Positions 12,001-26,734 of a stretch of 64,000 nucleotides of DNA are shown piece by piece; position 1 is the stretch's first letter; each line of letters starts with the position of its first letter. The notes beneath the pieces were generated by a model. It was not told the DNA's origin and made no database searches. It worked only from the letters and a program-made list of their open reading frames with translations. Source of the DNA: Ipomoea triloba. Its lineage: Eukaryota > Streptophyta > Magnoliopsida > Solanales > Convolvulaceae. The stretch lies in contig NC_044920.1 of assembly GCF_003576645.1 (NCBI RefSeq), positions 20,991,407-21,055,406 of the forward strand, written 5' to 3'. The translations under genes and the position numbers were made by a program.

Positions 12001-12796
12001 TTTTACTTGGGGGGCTCAAATGCACTATCCGTTTGACTTAGGAGGCTAATTTGACCCTTATACCCTTTTTTTTTTGAAGAGGAGTGGGGGTGGGTGCCTG
12101 GGTCGTGGTGGGTGGTGGTGGTATAAGAAGATTTATGGTAAGAGGGAGACGAATTACAGTGTGGTGGGCTGTGGGCAATAAGTCCTCTGAAGTATATCAA
12201 TGCAGTTTGATATTGATCTGCTACAAACCTTAAAATCTGTTATGCAAAATTTGTATTTTGAAAGTGCAACTTTATACATAGAACTTTGAACTGCTAGTGC
12301 AATAAAAAAATATATATTTATATAATAGCATAGTTATCACGGCGTCATGTCGGTGGAGACAGGACGCCTGGAGGCTTTGCGTCGCCTGAAAACGGCGAGG
12401 CGAGCTCCGGCATTGATGAGGCCCCGGCCAGCCAGGCGGGCGCCATGGACGCCGACCCTGCGTCTAACCTGCAAACCCGACCCATTTTTAGTAATTTTAT
12501 TTTAAAAAAAAGTTTCACCTAATAAGAATAGAGAAGAAGAAAGCATTTCAGATCTAGTGCGTCGACTAATGTCTCCCACAGCCATCGCCAATGCCCGTCG
12601 CTGTCGCCGTCGCCCTCCCACCGCCTGAGTCGTTCTTCTTTCTTCTTCTTTCCTCTTCTTTCTTCTCCATTTTCTTTGGTTTTCTGCCGCTGCGACTGTT
12701 TTTCTTCCAATGGTTTTGGGTTATAAACTGCCAGCCTGCCACTTCTTTGGTTAATAATATCAGTGGGCAGGTGCAGTACAATTTATATGTTTAATT

Positions 12797-12838
<42 letters not shown>

Positions 12839-14429
12839 TTATATATATATATATGTATACTATATAATATTTTTTAACTTGTCGCCTAGGCGGGCGCATA
12901 GTCGCCTAGGCGACAAGGAGGTCGGGGGGCGCCGCGACTTAACAGGGCGCCGTGATAACTATGTATAATAGTATTTTTAGAAGTTCCTCTAGATCTTCTG
13001 GTGTGAACTGTTAAGTGTCCCTTGTTGCAATGTAAGTTCATTTCATTTTTTGCCCTCCACTATTGCCCCTGCACTTCCTGTTTGCAGGCAATAGAACTTT
13101 TCTTTCCCTTTCCCCTTGCCCCCAAAGAAAGAAAGAAAAAGAAAGATAAAGGTCAGCCTTTGGTTATTCATTAAATTTGAGAAATCATCAGAACTGAAAC
13201 TTCTTTTGAGTTCATACACCAGAACCTGCTGAAGCTTATATGGAGTGTGTTCAAGCCTTTACAAAGTTGCAATTTCAGTTGATTGGCACTTTTAGTAAGG
13301 GCGTACTTTGGTATTTTTTCTCTCCATTATATATGCGGAGAAATATAGAAGACCATTAATATATGAGAAGAGTGCCATCTCAACTGATTTAATATCTGTA
13401 ACCATAGCTTCATTAGTTATCAGATTTTCATGCCATGGTTGAGGATAGTTATCCATTATGTATTTTCTCCCAAATTAATGCTGCTGATATTTCTTTTTCA
13501 TTGTGCTGAAGCAAAATGAAATATGGCACTGGAAAATTTTAATTTACACTGCATATGGCAGTATTACTGCACCCTTCTCTCTCTTCTTTTTTTTTTTTTT
13601 TTTTTTTGTTCTTATCATTTTCCTATCCCATTGATGTTAAAGGATTTGTAAGGATAACATGGATAAAGACTTTGCTGATTGTTCAATTCCTCAAGAGAAG
13701 TCAAATTCAGCAATCAATGCTGAGCTTGAAATATCTGATGTCTCAGGAGATGAGGATGCTTCTCATGCTTCCCTCAATCATAATTGTTCAGGAAAGAAGT
13801 CTACAGGTATTTGTTAATTACAGTGATTAAATGGTAACTGTATTTTCTCAGAGCATTATTTCGATGACTAAGCAGATTTCCACTTCATTATTTATATGGA
13901 TTGCAGTTGATCAGAGCTCATCATGGACATTGATCAAGTCAAACTTGTTTCTGCATCGTGCCCACAAATCTCAGACCATTGACGAGGTTAATGATTAATC
14001 AACTTTACATAGTTTCTGATATTATTTTCTTGGGGTGATACATCTGCTTTTTGATTTTATATGTTTTTGAACTGCAATTATTCATTTACATCGGAATTTA
14101 CTGTATTATGGATGCTGAACTATAAATCTTTTTGAATGATCGAAGAGCTAAGAAATATAGTTCCATGTAAATGTTGCCATGTGTGTTTGAATGTTATATT
14201 TATATTTAGTAATTTGGGATTTGGTCGAAAAGTAAATGTTGCCTACGTCTAGGGGGTGTTTGGTTCAAGGGATGTTTTGAGGTAATGTAACATTCCTATG
14301 AATGTGGGGGAATGTTATTCAATGAATGTTACCAAAAATGAACTAAAAACGAAGTGTGGGAATCTCAGGGAATTTGATATTACCATAATCACATTCCTGA
14401 GGTCATATGAGATAAGCTAAAGCAAATGC

Positions 14430-14465
<36 letters not shown>

Positions 14466-17400
14466 TTTTTTTTTTTTTNNNNNNNNNNNNNNNNNNNNNN
14501 NNNNNNNNNNNNNNNNNNNNNNNNNNNNNNNNNNNNNNNNNNNNNNNNNNNNNNNNNNNNNNNNNNNNNNNNNNNNNNNNNNNNNNNATTATCCCCCCCC
14601 CCCCCCCCCCCCCCCGAGTATTACCTCATTTTACCTATGCAATTTGTGATAAAATGCATTTTTTATTTTTATTTTTTGTTCATTCAGGTACTTTTGTTAG
14701 GATTAATGACTAAGAACACATTACAATTGGCATGGTCATTTTAGTACTGTTACAGAAGTTCATTTCGCTAAAACATTACCTCTCTATTTTTGGGCTGGGA
14801 ATGGGTTGGAGATGGAGCTTAGTTAGAGGGTTAATGAATATGTGCACCATTGGATCTAGCTGCAAAATAGGAATTTTCATGGTTCTTACTTTAGGTTACA
14901 GAACACATTTATTTTCTTAAAATGATTTTATGTTTTCTTTTATTCCTGCTAGGTCATGGTTTGCCATTGCAAGCCACCTTCTGATGGCCAAATGGGCTGT
15001 GGAGATGGATGCCTGAATCGAATGCTTAATATTGAGTGTGTTCAAGGGACATGTCCATGCGGAGAACTCTGTTCAAATCAGCAGGTTCATAAAATTTCAA
15101 GGAAATTATTTGCTTCTTATCTTCAAGGAAATCAACATAATCCCTGTTTGTTTCTGCTTGCAGTTCCAGAGGCGGAATTATGCTAAATTGAAATGGTTTA
15201 AATGTGGTAAGAAGGGATATGGCCTACAATTGCTTGAAGATGTGTCTGAAGGACAGTTTCTAATTGAATATGTTGGAGAGGTAGACATGCTTTTTTCTAT
15301 AAATCTGCATGATGTTTTGTTACAATTAAGCAAAGTACTGATGGACTTAATGCTTATGCATTTCTTTTAGTAAATACTTATTTCTAAATCTTACTGACCT
15401 TTTTACTATTTTACCATTTGAGGGACATTTTAGGTTTATCATCTTCAAGAAAAGATTTTCCTAAAAATTTTTGGGAGTCAAATTGGGAATGGAGGGTTTA
15501 TTCTGTTTGCCAAAGAAACCAGAATATCAAAATTCTCACCCTACATTGTATAGTTTTTCCTTGTTGCCTCCTTTATTGTTCAATAATTAGGTGCCAATAT
15601 TCAAGTTCAACAACATTTGAATTTGTGAAAACTTAATCTGTCAAACTTCTTTCTTAATTCTGTAAGAGGAGTCCCATTCCAGTATACTGAATTTTCTTTA
15701 CCATTTTGAAATTTTGACTTTCCAATGGGCATATGCACTGTATAAGTATTTAATTTCCTCTGATATGATATTGCTCATGTGCCATAAATTCTGGCTTTCT
15801 AGGTGCTTGATATGCAAGCCTATGAGGGGCGGCAATGTGAATACGCATCGAAGGGTCATAGACATTTCTACTTCATGACACTTAATGGCAGTGAGGTATT
15901 GCAGATTGAAATGGGTGTTCAGCTATCAGAACTTGCTAGTTGCTTTGCTCATTAGCTTTTCTAGATATATTATGATTTGATTGTATAACCTGTTAATTAT
16001 TTCCTATCTTGAAAAAAATAGTATTACCTGTCCCATTTATTCTATGATCAAACCAACATTTCTTCTTTCACTTGTTCTTCAATGTTTCTTATAATTTTCA
16101 AATTTGACTTTTTGTGTTTAGTAGAGCTTTTAATGTAGTTTCTAAATATATAAATTTTATTTAATAATACTAAATTAAATAATAAAAAAAGTTCAGTTGT
16201 AAGTAACTTGAGTTAACCCTTGTTGACCGTACTAGACACAAAATGGAACGTAGTAACTGATGATATTAATATGTTTAGTTTGCTGGTGCACTTAGACATG
16301 TAATTTTAAATCTCTAATTTCTTTTAGTAAATACATATTTATCTTTTGTCTAGTTTACTTCTGTATTTTGTTAATGTTGCTTAATGTTCTGCATGCTTCA
16401 CATTTCAGGTAATTGATGCATGTGCCAAAGGGAATTTGGGTCGTTTCATAAACCATAGCTGTGATCCTAATTGCAGTACTGAGAAGGTGCATAAACTTTT
16501 TAATGAAGTACATGGTTAAGAATTTTCCACTTTGTCTAGTAACAGTCTTTTAATATAACCTGAAAAGGGTAATGAAGTGTTGCTTTGCTCTTTTGTGCTT
16601 CCTGTTGAGAACTACTATCTAGAAAAATTCTAGGAGTTGAGGAATACTAGAAGTTGTGAAATACTAATGTTCGAATGATTAGTATGTTTATACCTAGCTC
16701 ACGCAGACTAAGGGTCATTTTTATGTATATAAATAGGTGCTTATGCTCATTTTATATGCATTACATTAATATATAACTTCTCTTCTTTTCCCTTTCTTTT
16801 AATTCTCCATGGTGTCACCAGGTTCTTGTGACCTGGTTATTTTCAATTATTTTCTGAAAAGAACAATGGATGAAGTGATGAACAGTACTTGGCTGTTCAT
16901 CTAAACCACATGGTTATTTTCAATTTTAATTTTTCAGTGAGCTGATTCATACAATTGAAGCTGCCAAACATCTTAGGATACCAGGTGAGCCTAGGCAATT
17001 CTGTCATCCACCTGAATACCTGCATGTGCCACCACCTGCCACACTCATTGTCATGCGCCTGTGTGATGACATCTTCAGTAGGGAAGCAACCACTGTTAAA
17101 ATTGTCCAGATCCCTTTTTTGGCAGCTTCTAGCCCTAGTGATGAAGTTTCAAGGTTTTATAATAAGAATGGCTTTTGATGAAGATAATGTGTCGAGCATT
17201 AATGTTCTAGATTCTACTACTACACCGATGGCCATTCTAGATTCTGTTAGTACACTGACCATCATGTTTGTCCCTAATCATTCCAGAGTGTAAGTTATTG
17301 TTGCTGAAAAACTAGTCAGGTCACAAAATTATCAATCTTGGTTTGCTGTTGTTGAATTATGGTTTATGGGCCAAGGAGTTGTTAACCACCTGAACAAAAT

Positions 17401-20400
17401 GGTAGATAATATAACAGAAACCAAAAGTAACTTTGTGGAAGGATTGATGCCCAACTATTTAGTTTGTTATGGTAGTCTCTCTTTCCAGTTTTGATGCATC
17501 TTTTCATACCATTCAAACACTTGATACATACATGTGAGCAGTTAAAATCTATCAAGCCTTATAAATTAATCAAGGCAATGAGAGAAAAAAAGGCAAGTTC
17601 TCCCTTATTATCAGCAGGAGCCTTGTCTGCTTCTTTCTATAATCAAAAGGCTCCTGACATCACTTACATAGGATACTTGTATGTTTGTCTGAAACTTTTA
17701 CAATTCAATGATAATGTTAGGAATCACTATGCTTTTGCTAATCTCAGAATTATTTGATATGGTATTGTGACTATTGGTAACTTACCTTTCTTTTATTTGC
17801 TGAAACAGTGGATGGTGAATGGAGAAGTTTGTATTGGGCTTTTTGCTTTAAGGGACATTAAGAAGGTACAGTTGCCTTCTTTTTAGTAGCTGATTAATAT
17901 TCACTTTTATTTGATGTCACTTCGTTGACTACAGGTTTTCTAAAGCACTGAAACTTCATTTTTGGTTAATTTGTAGAAAATCTTTAGCATGGTCTACAAT
18001 ATCTCGTTGTAGCTGATTAATTTTCACTCGTGTGTAATGGTCACTTCATAATCATTCACCATACAAGACATTGTAAACCTGAGTTCTTTAGGCCTTAAAA
18101 GAAGGCATCTTGGATTTTTTTTAATTTTTAATTTTTTTTCAGTTTCTATGCTGATTTCTGATGAAAAATGAACTCTCATAAGAACATAGTTCACATTAAT
18201 AGAAGGATGTATGGTTTCTCCATATGTGGTCTGAAGTATTCTTGCAATGTATGAGAAGGATAAAACTGGCTATACATACATTTTTCAGTTCTAGATTTTT
18301 TTTCCTTTTAACTCAGTAGCCCTTTATTAAAAACAAAAGGAAAAAAAAAAAAAAAAAAAAAGAATAGAGCACAAGGATATTGTTTTTCTAAATGCTTATA
18401 ATATTTAAGTGCTTATGGTTTGGAGTTTTCTAATCAGGGTGAAGAGGTGACATTTGATTATAATTATGTACGGGTCTTTGGTGCTGCTGCCAAAAGATGT
18501 GTGTGTGGTTCTCCTCAGTGTCGGGGTTACATAGGTGGTGATACCCTAAATGCTGAAGTAATTGTTCAGGATGATTCAGATGATGAATATCCCGAGCCTG
18601 TTGTGGAATGTGAAGACATAGACATGTATGATGAATTAAACTACATTAAATCATCAGCAAATTCATTTAGTGATCTAGAAATGAGAACTGTGGATGAAGC
18701 TTCCGAATACAATGACATACTTGTTGGGCATGGTTCTGTGCACACACCAAACTCTGTCAAAACGAAAAATGGGGATATTACTTGTCCAGAAAATTTTGAG
18801 ACCAACAAATCTGCTGCTGCCATTGAGTGCTTGAATACTTCTTTAAGAAGAGAGTTACTGGATTCATCAGTGTCTTCTGCTGTGAGAGTGGAAACTTCTG
18901 TCACTTTGGAGGGTTCAGGAGGGTTGCAGTTCTCTGGAGCTAAAGAAGAGGGGTCAGAGGGTGAAAAAGTTGTAGAAAATTCCGTCTCTCCTGTGGAGTT
19001 GGAGGTGACTTCTTCACCTGCAACTCTTAGCAAGCCATTGAAAAAATCAAAATCTGGTTGTGTAGGAGGTAAGGCTGAAGGCACAAAGTCTTGTCCTCTT
19101 GTGAAAGCTTCTCGACGTTCATCTTCAGTGAAGAAGGCTAAATCCAAGAGTATCAAAGCACCACTAGAGATAGGTAATAGGTCGAAATTGCCAGAAAATA
19201 AATTCAAGAAACCTCCAGAAGGCTCGTTAAATGGCCGTTTTGAAGCAGGTAAATGACGTTTTTCTTGTTTTTATTCTTTTCTTTTTCTTTCTGTTTGGTG
19301 AATTTGTTTTGTGTTGAGGTACTTGCTTGCTCCTTGGTGTAACCAAATATATTTCATCATGCAGTTGAAGAAAAGCTCAATGAGTTACTAGATCCTGAAG
19401 GAGGAATAAGTAAACGCAAAGTAAGTTGTTCTTGGTTTTTAGTTGATTGATGATGGCACACTTGTTATTCTTTGTAGATTTTAGCTGATTGATTTTGCAT
19501 TTGTAATTTGTGACATTTCTTTATTGGAAGGGCGTTCATGTCCTTGATTCTTTATTCTTTGCTTTGTTTCCATATCTAGTTTTCCAAAAAAAAAAACACA
19601 TTTTTCGTTTACTGATCTGAAATGGTTGGATATTACTGTCACTAGGTGTGCCAATTTAACCGTTTCTAAGATTAACTTTTTATTTATTGAATACTTTAAA
19701 CAGGATGCATCAAGGTGCTACCTGAAGCTTCTCCTTTTGACTGCTGTGTCAGGGGGTAGTGGCAATAGTGAAACAATTCAGAGGTACTAAAAGGCTAACA
19801 TTTTAATCTTTCCTGCTATGAAGTTACAACATTTGGAGTTGTATATATTATCTTTTACATTAAATGATTGATGTTACCCATAATTTCCAGCAACCGAGAG
19901 CTCTCTATGATCCTTGATGCACTCTTGAAGACAAAATCGCGGACAGTTTTGGTCGATGTTATCAATAAGAATGGTATTATTTTTGGGATTTTGTTGTGTC
20001 CAACAGTTATTTCATCATGTAAGGTATTTTGTAGTTGAGAAGTATAACCTAACTTTTGGTTGATGGTTGCTAGGTTTGCAGATGCTGCACAATATAATGA
20101 AAAGATACAGAAGGGAATTCAATAAGATTCCAATCCTCAGAAAGCTGCTTAAGGTGATCTAAACTAGAAGTAGTATATAACTTGTACAGTTCAGCCTTTT
20201 CTCACCATCTGGGAATCTTATTCCTAAAATCTTAAAAATGTCATCACTAGCTGTTACTTGAAGGCAACAAGCCTTGGTATAAACTAACATATTTCAGATG
20301 AGGTTGCTTAAATGATTACCTCATCCAACATGGCCTTTGTTGGCAGCCTAATACGTGTATGTATATGTCATCACTAGTTGTCATTAAAAAGGCATCATGT

Positions 20401-23400
20401 AACAATAAAAAAAAGGCAACAACTCTTGGTATTCACTAGTTTATTTCAGATAAGATTGTGTCAGAAGTTGAAAGGTTGCCTCATACAACTTTCATCTCTT
20501 TATATTTCTGTATGCTTTCCAATTATTTCATTTTCTACCATCACAAGGTGATAAACTGATAATGCTACTTCTCCTATCGTTCCATTAGATGAACATACAT
20601 TTCATTTTATAAGGTACTGAAAGTTAAATGTTCTAAGTTAAATCTCAGTGATACATATATATATATTTTTTAAAATTAATGCATTCCTTTCAATTCAAAT
20701 GTACCATGCACTTTCAGAGAAATATCCACTCTTCTCCTGGAACTTCTGAATGCTGATTAGAAATGAACTACAATGTTGTCATTCTGAAGTTCTGGGGAAA
20801 GTGTGGTATGTGCTGTGTTGTAATATGCTTTTGTAGATGTTGACATACTTTTAACATTCTACTGATTTGCACAAAATCTGATTCTTTATTTTGTATATTG
20901 GATAAATGTTATAATTAGGCAAAATCACAATGGGGTTTCTGTTGTTCAGGTACTGGAATATCTGGCAATGAGAGAGATCCTTACATTTGAACACATTAAT
21001 GGGGGACCCTCTCGACCTGGAGTGGAGAGGTTGGTGAGCTATTGCATTTTTCTTTTCTTCAAATGATGCTGTTTTCCTAGTCCGACACTCTGTTTCTTTC
21101 TAATATTTATAGATACCACATATGGGCATGATATTTGTGTAAAATACTTTGCTGTTGCCAGTAAACTTTTGATTGTGAATACCTATATTCTGCAACCTAA
21201 TGAGTGCGAAGCTTTCCATACTATTTATTGGAAGAAATTCATATGACATTAATTAATTTGTTTCTATTGCTTGAACTGAATTGAATCTTAACTATTCTCC
21301 AGTTATCGTTTTGATGATTGAATGTGCACGCCTATCGCCTCTGTGGGGTTCTTTTTCATTGTGATTTCATATTTATGTTATCTAATTTTTCACATGGGTT
21401 TTATATCCATGTACAAGAAGTCAAGAAGGAAAATTTTGAAACATGAATGGTTGCATTTCTCATTCTCAAATTGGTTCTTATTCAATATAAGAATCTAAAT
21501 GAAATAGTTTTCTCCTGGTATTAGGTGAACATACATAAGCAGTTAAGCACATAGTTACCTTCCCATTCACAGAATTTATTACTTCAATCTAGGAAGTAGA
21601 AGTTTGGATATCTGGTGAGGACACTTTTTTTTCCATCACTCGTTTTTTCCTCATTATTGTATGGTTAATTTTATTGATGTAGTTTTTTTTATCTCACATA
21701 TATCTGAATAAACTATGTTGATCAAATTCTTTGGAAATTGATACTCTGCTTATCTCTGTGTGGCAAATGTATTTCTCAGTTTTTAATCTTCTCTGCAATG
21801 TAGTTTTACACTTCTATTTCAAATGCAAGCATTGTTTCTGAAACTCTAATATTTTTTACAGCTTCCGAGACTCAATTTTAACATTGACAGAGCACATAGA
21901 CAAACAGGTAATAATCCTTTCAAGCAATTTGCTATGTTTTGTTTCTACTGGACATTATAGAATCAATTTCATTGTATTCTTGTGGTGCATTCAGCAACAT
22001 ATACATCTATGGTTATTATTGAGATAAAATGACCGGTTCTAGGGCAGCAATTCCTGATGTAAACTGTTGAAACCAAGGATTGGAGGCCTGGCTTGTATTC
22101 ATACATGCTTTATCATTCCGGGTCATATAATGAGCTAAGCTTAGGTTTATGGTAGGGTTACACATAATGAGCTAAACTTACGTTTATGGTAGGGTTATGC
22201 TAGGGTTTGTATTTCAATATGAACAACTCCAGAATTGATGTGCCGTGGAATCGTGGATGATATCTAACCATGATTTCATAGCTATCAAATTGTGTCCGTA
22301 TGAAATGATATCATCGCCTGCTTTAATCTTTTAGCTATTTCCTATTTCTTTTTCACTTTCGTCTTGATTTGATTGCATCTTATTTGGACTGAATTTATAA
22401 TGCGAGTGTCAGTAGTTGACAAGAAGTATTTTTGTTTGCCAGGTTCATCAAATTGCAAGAAGCTTTAGAGATAGGTGGATACCCAGACTTCCCAGAAAAA
22501 GTTGCTTCATGGACAAGGATGATGGGAGGATAGAGTTTCACTCCCATTCGACAGTTGGATCTAACGCAGCAGATGCTTGTGCACTAGATGGCTCAACTGT
22601 ATCATGCTCTGGTCTTGGGGTATCTAATGGGACAAAGACTCGTAAACGTAAAAGTCGATGGGATCAAGAGGCTGAACCAAAAGATGATTGCGAACAGGAC
22701 AAAGATGATGCCCCTCCTCCTGGATATGAATTTCCTCCTGGCTTTTCAGCCCCCATAAATAATCCCAAAGAACATTGCGCCTCAAAGCAGCCAGTTACGG
22801 GACATTGCCAGCAGAAGTTCATTCCCCACTTGCCAGTCTCATTTGGAATCCCGTTTAACGTGGTGCAGCAATTTGGAACACCACAAATTGGAACCTCAGA
22901 AGTCTGGGCTGTTGCTCCGGGCATACCCTTCCAGTCCTTCCCTCCATTGCCTACATGCCCCCATGGCAGAATGGACAACGTTCCTCCTCTTCCTAGTTCT
23001 CAGGTCTCACATCAACCTGCTCAAATGCCTCCTCCTCAGTGTCATAAGATTGATCCTATGGCTTCTGCTACTACTACTAATAACCAGAAGCTGAACCTGG
23101 AGCTGAATCCGCCTTCACAAAACTGTTTTCAAGAGTATCCATGTCACACACAAAACCCCACTGGACGAACATCTGGAGCAAACCTGCCACCTGAGGTTGC
23201 AACTGGAGAACAGAGTCATCAGCGACCTAATGGCTTGGGAAGGAGATACTTTAGGCAGCAAAAGTGGAGTGGCTCAAAACCACCTCCTCCGTGGCTCCGA
23301 ATGAGAAATGGTTGGGGATATAATGCTGGAAACAATCCAAAAAATGTGATGTGCAATGTAGGAGTAGGAAGTGTGGCAACTGAATTTAGGAGTTCTCATG

Positions 23401-23465
23401 GCCCAGAGGATGTTGGCATGGTGAGGGAGGGTTCAGGGACAGGGCCACCATTTTCTCAAAATTAG
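9003..23465 (+). CDS. ASHH2: Histone H3K36 methyltransferase ASHH2/SDG8-like (CW, AWS, SET, post-SET)
   Basis: Coding exons: 9003-10713, 10864-11059, 13643-13806, 13907-13986, 14953-15084, 15164-15280, 15803-15895, 16409-16486, 17809-17865, 18438-19248, 19365-19420, 19704-19783, 19891-19973, 20074-20153, 20950-21029, 21862-21907, 22443-23465. All junctions are GT-AG and in phase, giving 1628 aa. A low-complexity N-terminal part precedes a CW zinc finger (about residues 607-651; C612, C615, C638, C649; W609, W618), an AWS domain (about 718-765), a SET domain (about 769-890) with NHSCDPNC at 846-853 and Y884/Y886, and a post-SET CxC plus Cys at 897-904. The C-terminus keeps RKRKSRWDQ and a PPGFSAP word. 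In Arabidopsis, ASHH2 (SDG8/EFS) places H3K36me2/3 in transcribed chromatin and affects flowering and branching. The CW finger reads H3K4 methylation. The protein is slightly shorter than the Arabidopsis one, in the N-terminal region. Everything needed for catalysis seems present. Confidence 0.95.
11207..12066. mobile_element. Foldback MITE in intron 2 of the methyltransferase gene
   Basis: The outer ends match as inverted repeats: AAAGGGTCAAACTGCC on the left, and a right end whose complement reads AAGGGTCAAATTAGCC, extending about 50 bases. A second, inner inverted pair surrounds the word ctgtctcctttcacagacag (about 11389-11416 and 11790-11815). Between them are many acagccatggctgt palindromes. 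No transposase ORF is present. The target-site duplication is not clear because of flanking A and T runs. Confidence 0.7.
12329..12963. mobile_element. hAT-type non-autonomous element
   Basis: The 16-base terminal inverted repeats are CATAGTTATCACGGCG and its complement. They are flanked by the perfect 8-bp duplication tataatag (12321-12328 and 12964-12971). An 8-bp target duplication is the hAT hallmark. The 635-base interior is GC-rich at both ends, with gtcgcctaggcgac palindromes and an AT microsatellite (about 12799-12854). No transposase is encoded. Confidence 0.85.
14256..14630. other. Possible MITE interrupted by an assembly gap
   Basis: A left end resembling GGGGGTGTTTGGTTC (about 14252) starts a stretch interrupted by a C-run, a T-run, 109 Ns (14479-14587) and another C-run. 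The homopolymers on both sides suggest failed assembly across low-complexity sequence. It lies in the intron between 13986 and 14953 and does not affect the coding frame. Confidence 0.5.
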
Positions 23466-23823
23466 CCTTGATTTTCTATAGGAAATCTATGGAGGCTCAG
23501 CAAATTATTATTATCTAGTGGTCCTATGTACTTTTAACTATTTTTTTGCGACCTAAGTAGCCAAAAATGAAAATTTCCTCCTTTCTCTAGATTTGATTCA
23601 TTTGTAGATGTAGGACCAATAGTTACTGTGGTTATCCTTGTGCAGACAAATTCATGTTCAGACTTCAGACCTCAAAGAGGTAAAGATTTATTGATTGGAA
23701 ATTGAAATGAAAAATGTCAAAATTGATTCAGTTACACCAGTTGTCTCTGGATTACCGTTTTCTTTCAACTCTCTGCACCCTGCAAGAGAATGAATCGGAT
23801 GGAGTAATACTACACATACTCCT

Positions 23824-25200
<1,377 letters not shown>

Positions 25201-25224
25201 ATTTTTTGTTGAAACTTTAAGGTG

Positions 25225-25460
25225 TGTTAGTTTAAAGCTTTAAATGCGTTAATTTAAAGCTTTAGGTGTGCCTTTCCATAGCTTAAGGTGCATCGTTTTC
25301 CTTCTTAAGATACGTATATTTAAAGTTTAAGGTGTGTCACTTTTCTAGTTTAAGGTGTATCAGTCTAAAGCTTTAGATGCGTCTTTCCATAGCTTAAGTG
25401 CGTTGTTTTCCTTCTTAAGGTGCGTATATTTAAAGTTTAAGGTGCATCAGTTTGAGACAA
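25225..25460. repeat. Imperfect tandem repeat, about 111-bp unit
   Basis: Two adjacent units share the words ctttccatagctt, gttttccttcttaag and gtatatttaaagttt in the same order. Within each unit, shorter words such as taaggtgtgtcag recur. Confidence 0.6.
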
Positions 25461-25699
25461 TTGATCATTTGCATGCATGTTGGCAGAAGCACGCTTTTTT
25501 TTAAATAGTTTTTCTTGATTCGAGTCGTTGATCTATATTAGATCAACGGCTCAGATTTTACTGCATCTTTCACGTGGGAGAGTTTTCGCATGCAAATTTT
25601 ACTGTGGACCATGCATCAAAACGACGTTGTTTTGATTAATGAAAACAAACGGTTGAAACGTCCTCTGTTCTGCGCGGTTCACTTTCAGTTTATATATAC

Positions 25700-26050
25700 T
25701 GCAGTTACCTTTCAACACAACTGTAGTTCTTTTTTAATATAACTGCACTTTCATTTGACATTATACATTCAAATATGTGAAACTATTATTTAGTTTATTT
25801 TCAACACAACTGTAGTTCCTTTTTATATAATTGCACTTTCATTCGACATTATATACTCAAATATGTGAAACTGTTATTTAGTTTCTTTTCAACACAACTG
25901 TAGTTCCTTTTTGATATAACTACACTTTCATTCGACATTATACACTCAAAAATGTGAAACTGTTATTCAATTTCATTTTATATACACTGCAGTTTCATTT
26001 CAACACAACTACAGTTTCATTTTGATATAACTACAGTTTCATTCGATAAT
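25700..26050. repeat. Imperfect tandem repeat, about 89-bp unit, 3-4 copies
   Basis: The phrase ttcaacacaactgtagttc recurs near 25711, 25800, 25888 and 25998, each followed by a cattcgacattata-type word and tgtgaaactgttattta. Copies are diverged and the last is shortened. Confidence 0.7.
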
Positions 26051-26212
26051 ATAAAAATAAATGTGAGGCAGCATCTTTTGAGATGAACTGTAATATCAGT
26101 TACAGAGCTCCGTTACGATTTATGACAGTCGTTTCCCTTACTTACTGAAACGGCATCGCTTTGTGACCATGGTCCACAATGCATTGTGGACCATAGCCCG
26201 CCGTATAACAAC

Positions 26213-26345
26213 CGCCCTCGCCAAATTATTGTGTGGACCATTGTCCACATATTATGTGGACCATGAATGCAATATACATTTTTAATATATTAAAAGTACA
26301 TATTATGTGGACCATTGTCCACATTTACAATAATGTACATTGAAG
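26213..26345. mobile_element. GGACCATGGTCCAC repeat family, copy 1
   Basis: The segment contains caaattattgtgtggacc, a near-palindrome tgtggaccattgtccaca twice, and an AT-rich middle with aatatacatttttaatata. It is related to copies at 28964-29215, 30987-31263 and 48580-48790. Confidence 0.5.
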
Positions 26346-26387
26346 GTTCGAACCTATGACATAACATACTTTATGAACTTATTGAAA

Positions 26388-26478
26388 TACAAGAGTCAAT
26401 GTCCAACTGCGATTCAAACATGTGATCTCTCATTTGGGGAGTCGTAGTAGTGCCATTGAGCTACAACCTATTTGCCAC
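26388..26478 (-). mobile_element. tRNA-derived SINE fragment
   Basis: On the minus strand a box A-like GTAGCTCAATGGC is followed about 35 bases later by a box B-like GTTTGAATC. This spacing is typical of plant tRNA-derived SINE heads. No clear tail or target duplication was found. Confidence 0.45.
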
Positions 26479-26734
26479 CAATAATCCAATATACTGCACC
26501 TTGTTGTACCGGAATGCCACGTGGCTGACTGTTAATAACCATATATCCACAAAATTGGAGGAATAAATATACTAAAGAAAAAGAAAAAAAAAAAAGGCAT
26601 GGACCCACAGATTCCCTTTTAGGCTACTAAAAACCAGGAATTTTTTATCCACACAAAACCAAGCTATACATATCGCTCTGAGACATAACGTAACCACTGG
26701 GAAATTAAGGAAAGCAAAAGGAATTTGTTTAGCC

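Noticed and set aside
18641..19207. 188-codon ORF on the minus strand
   Set aside because: It is the complement of a real exon of the methyltransferase gene, with no domain of its own.
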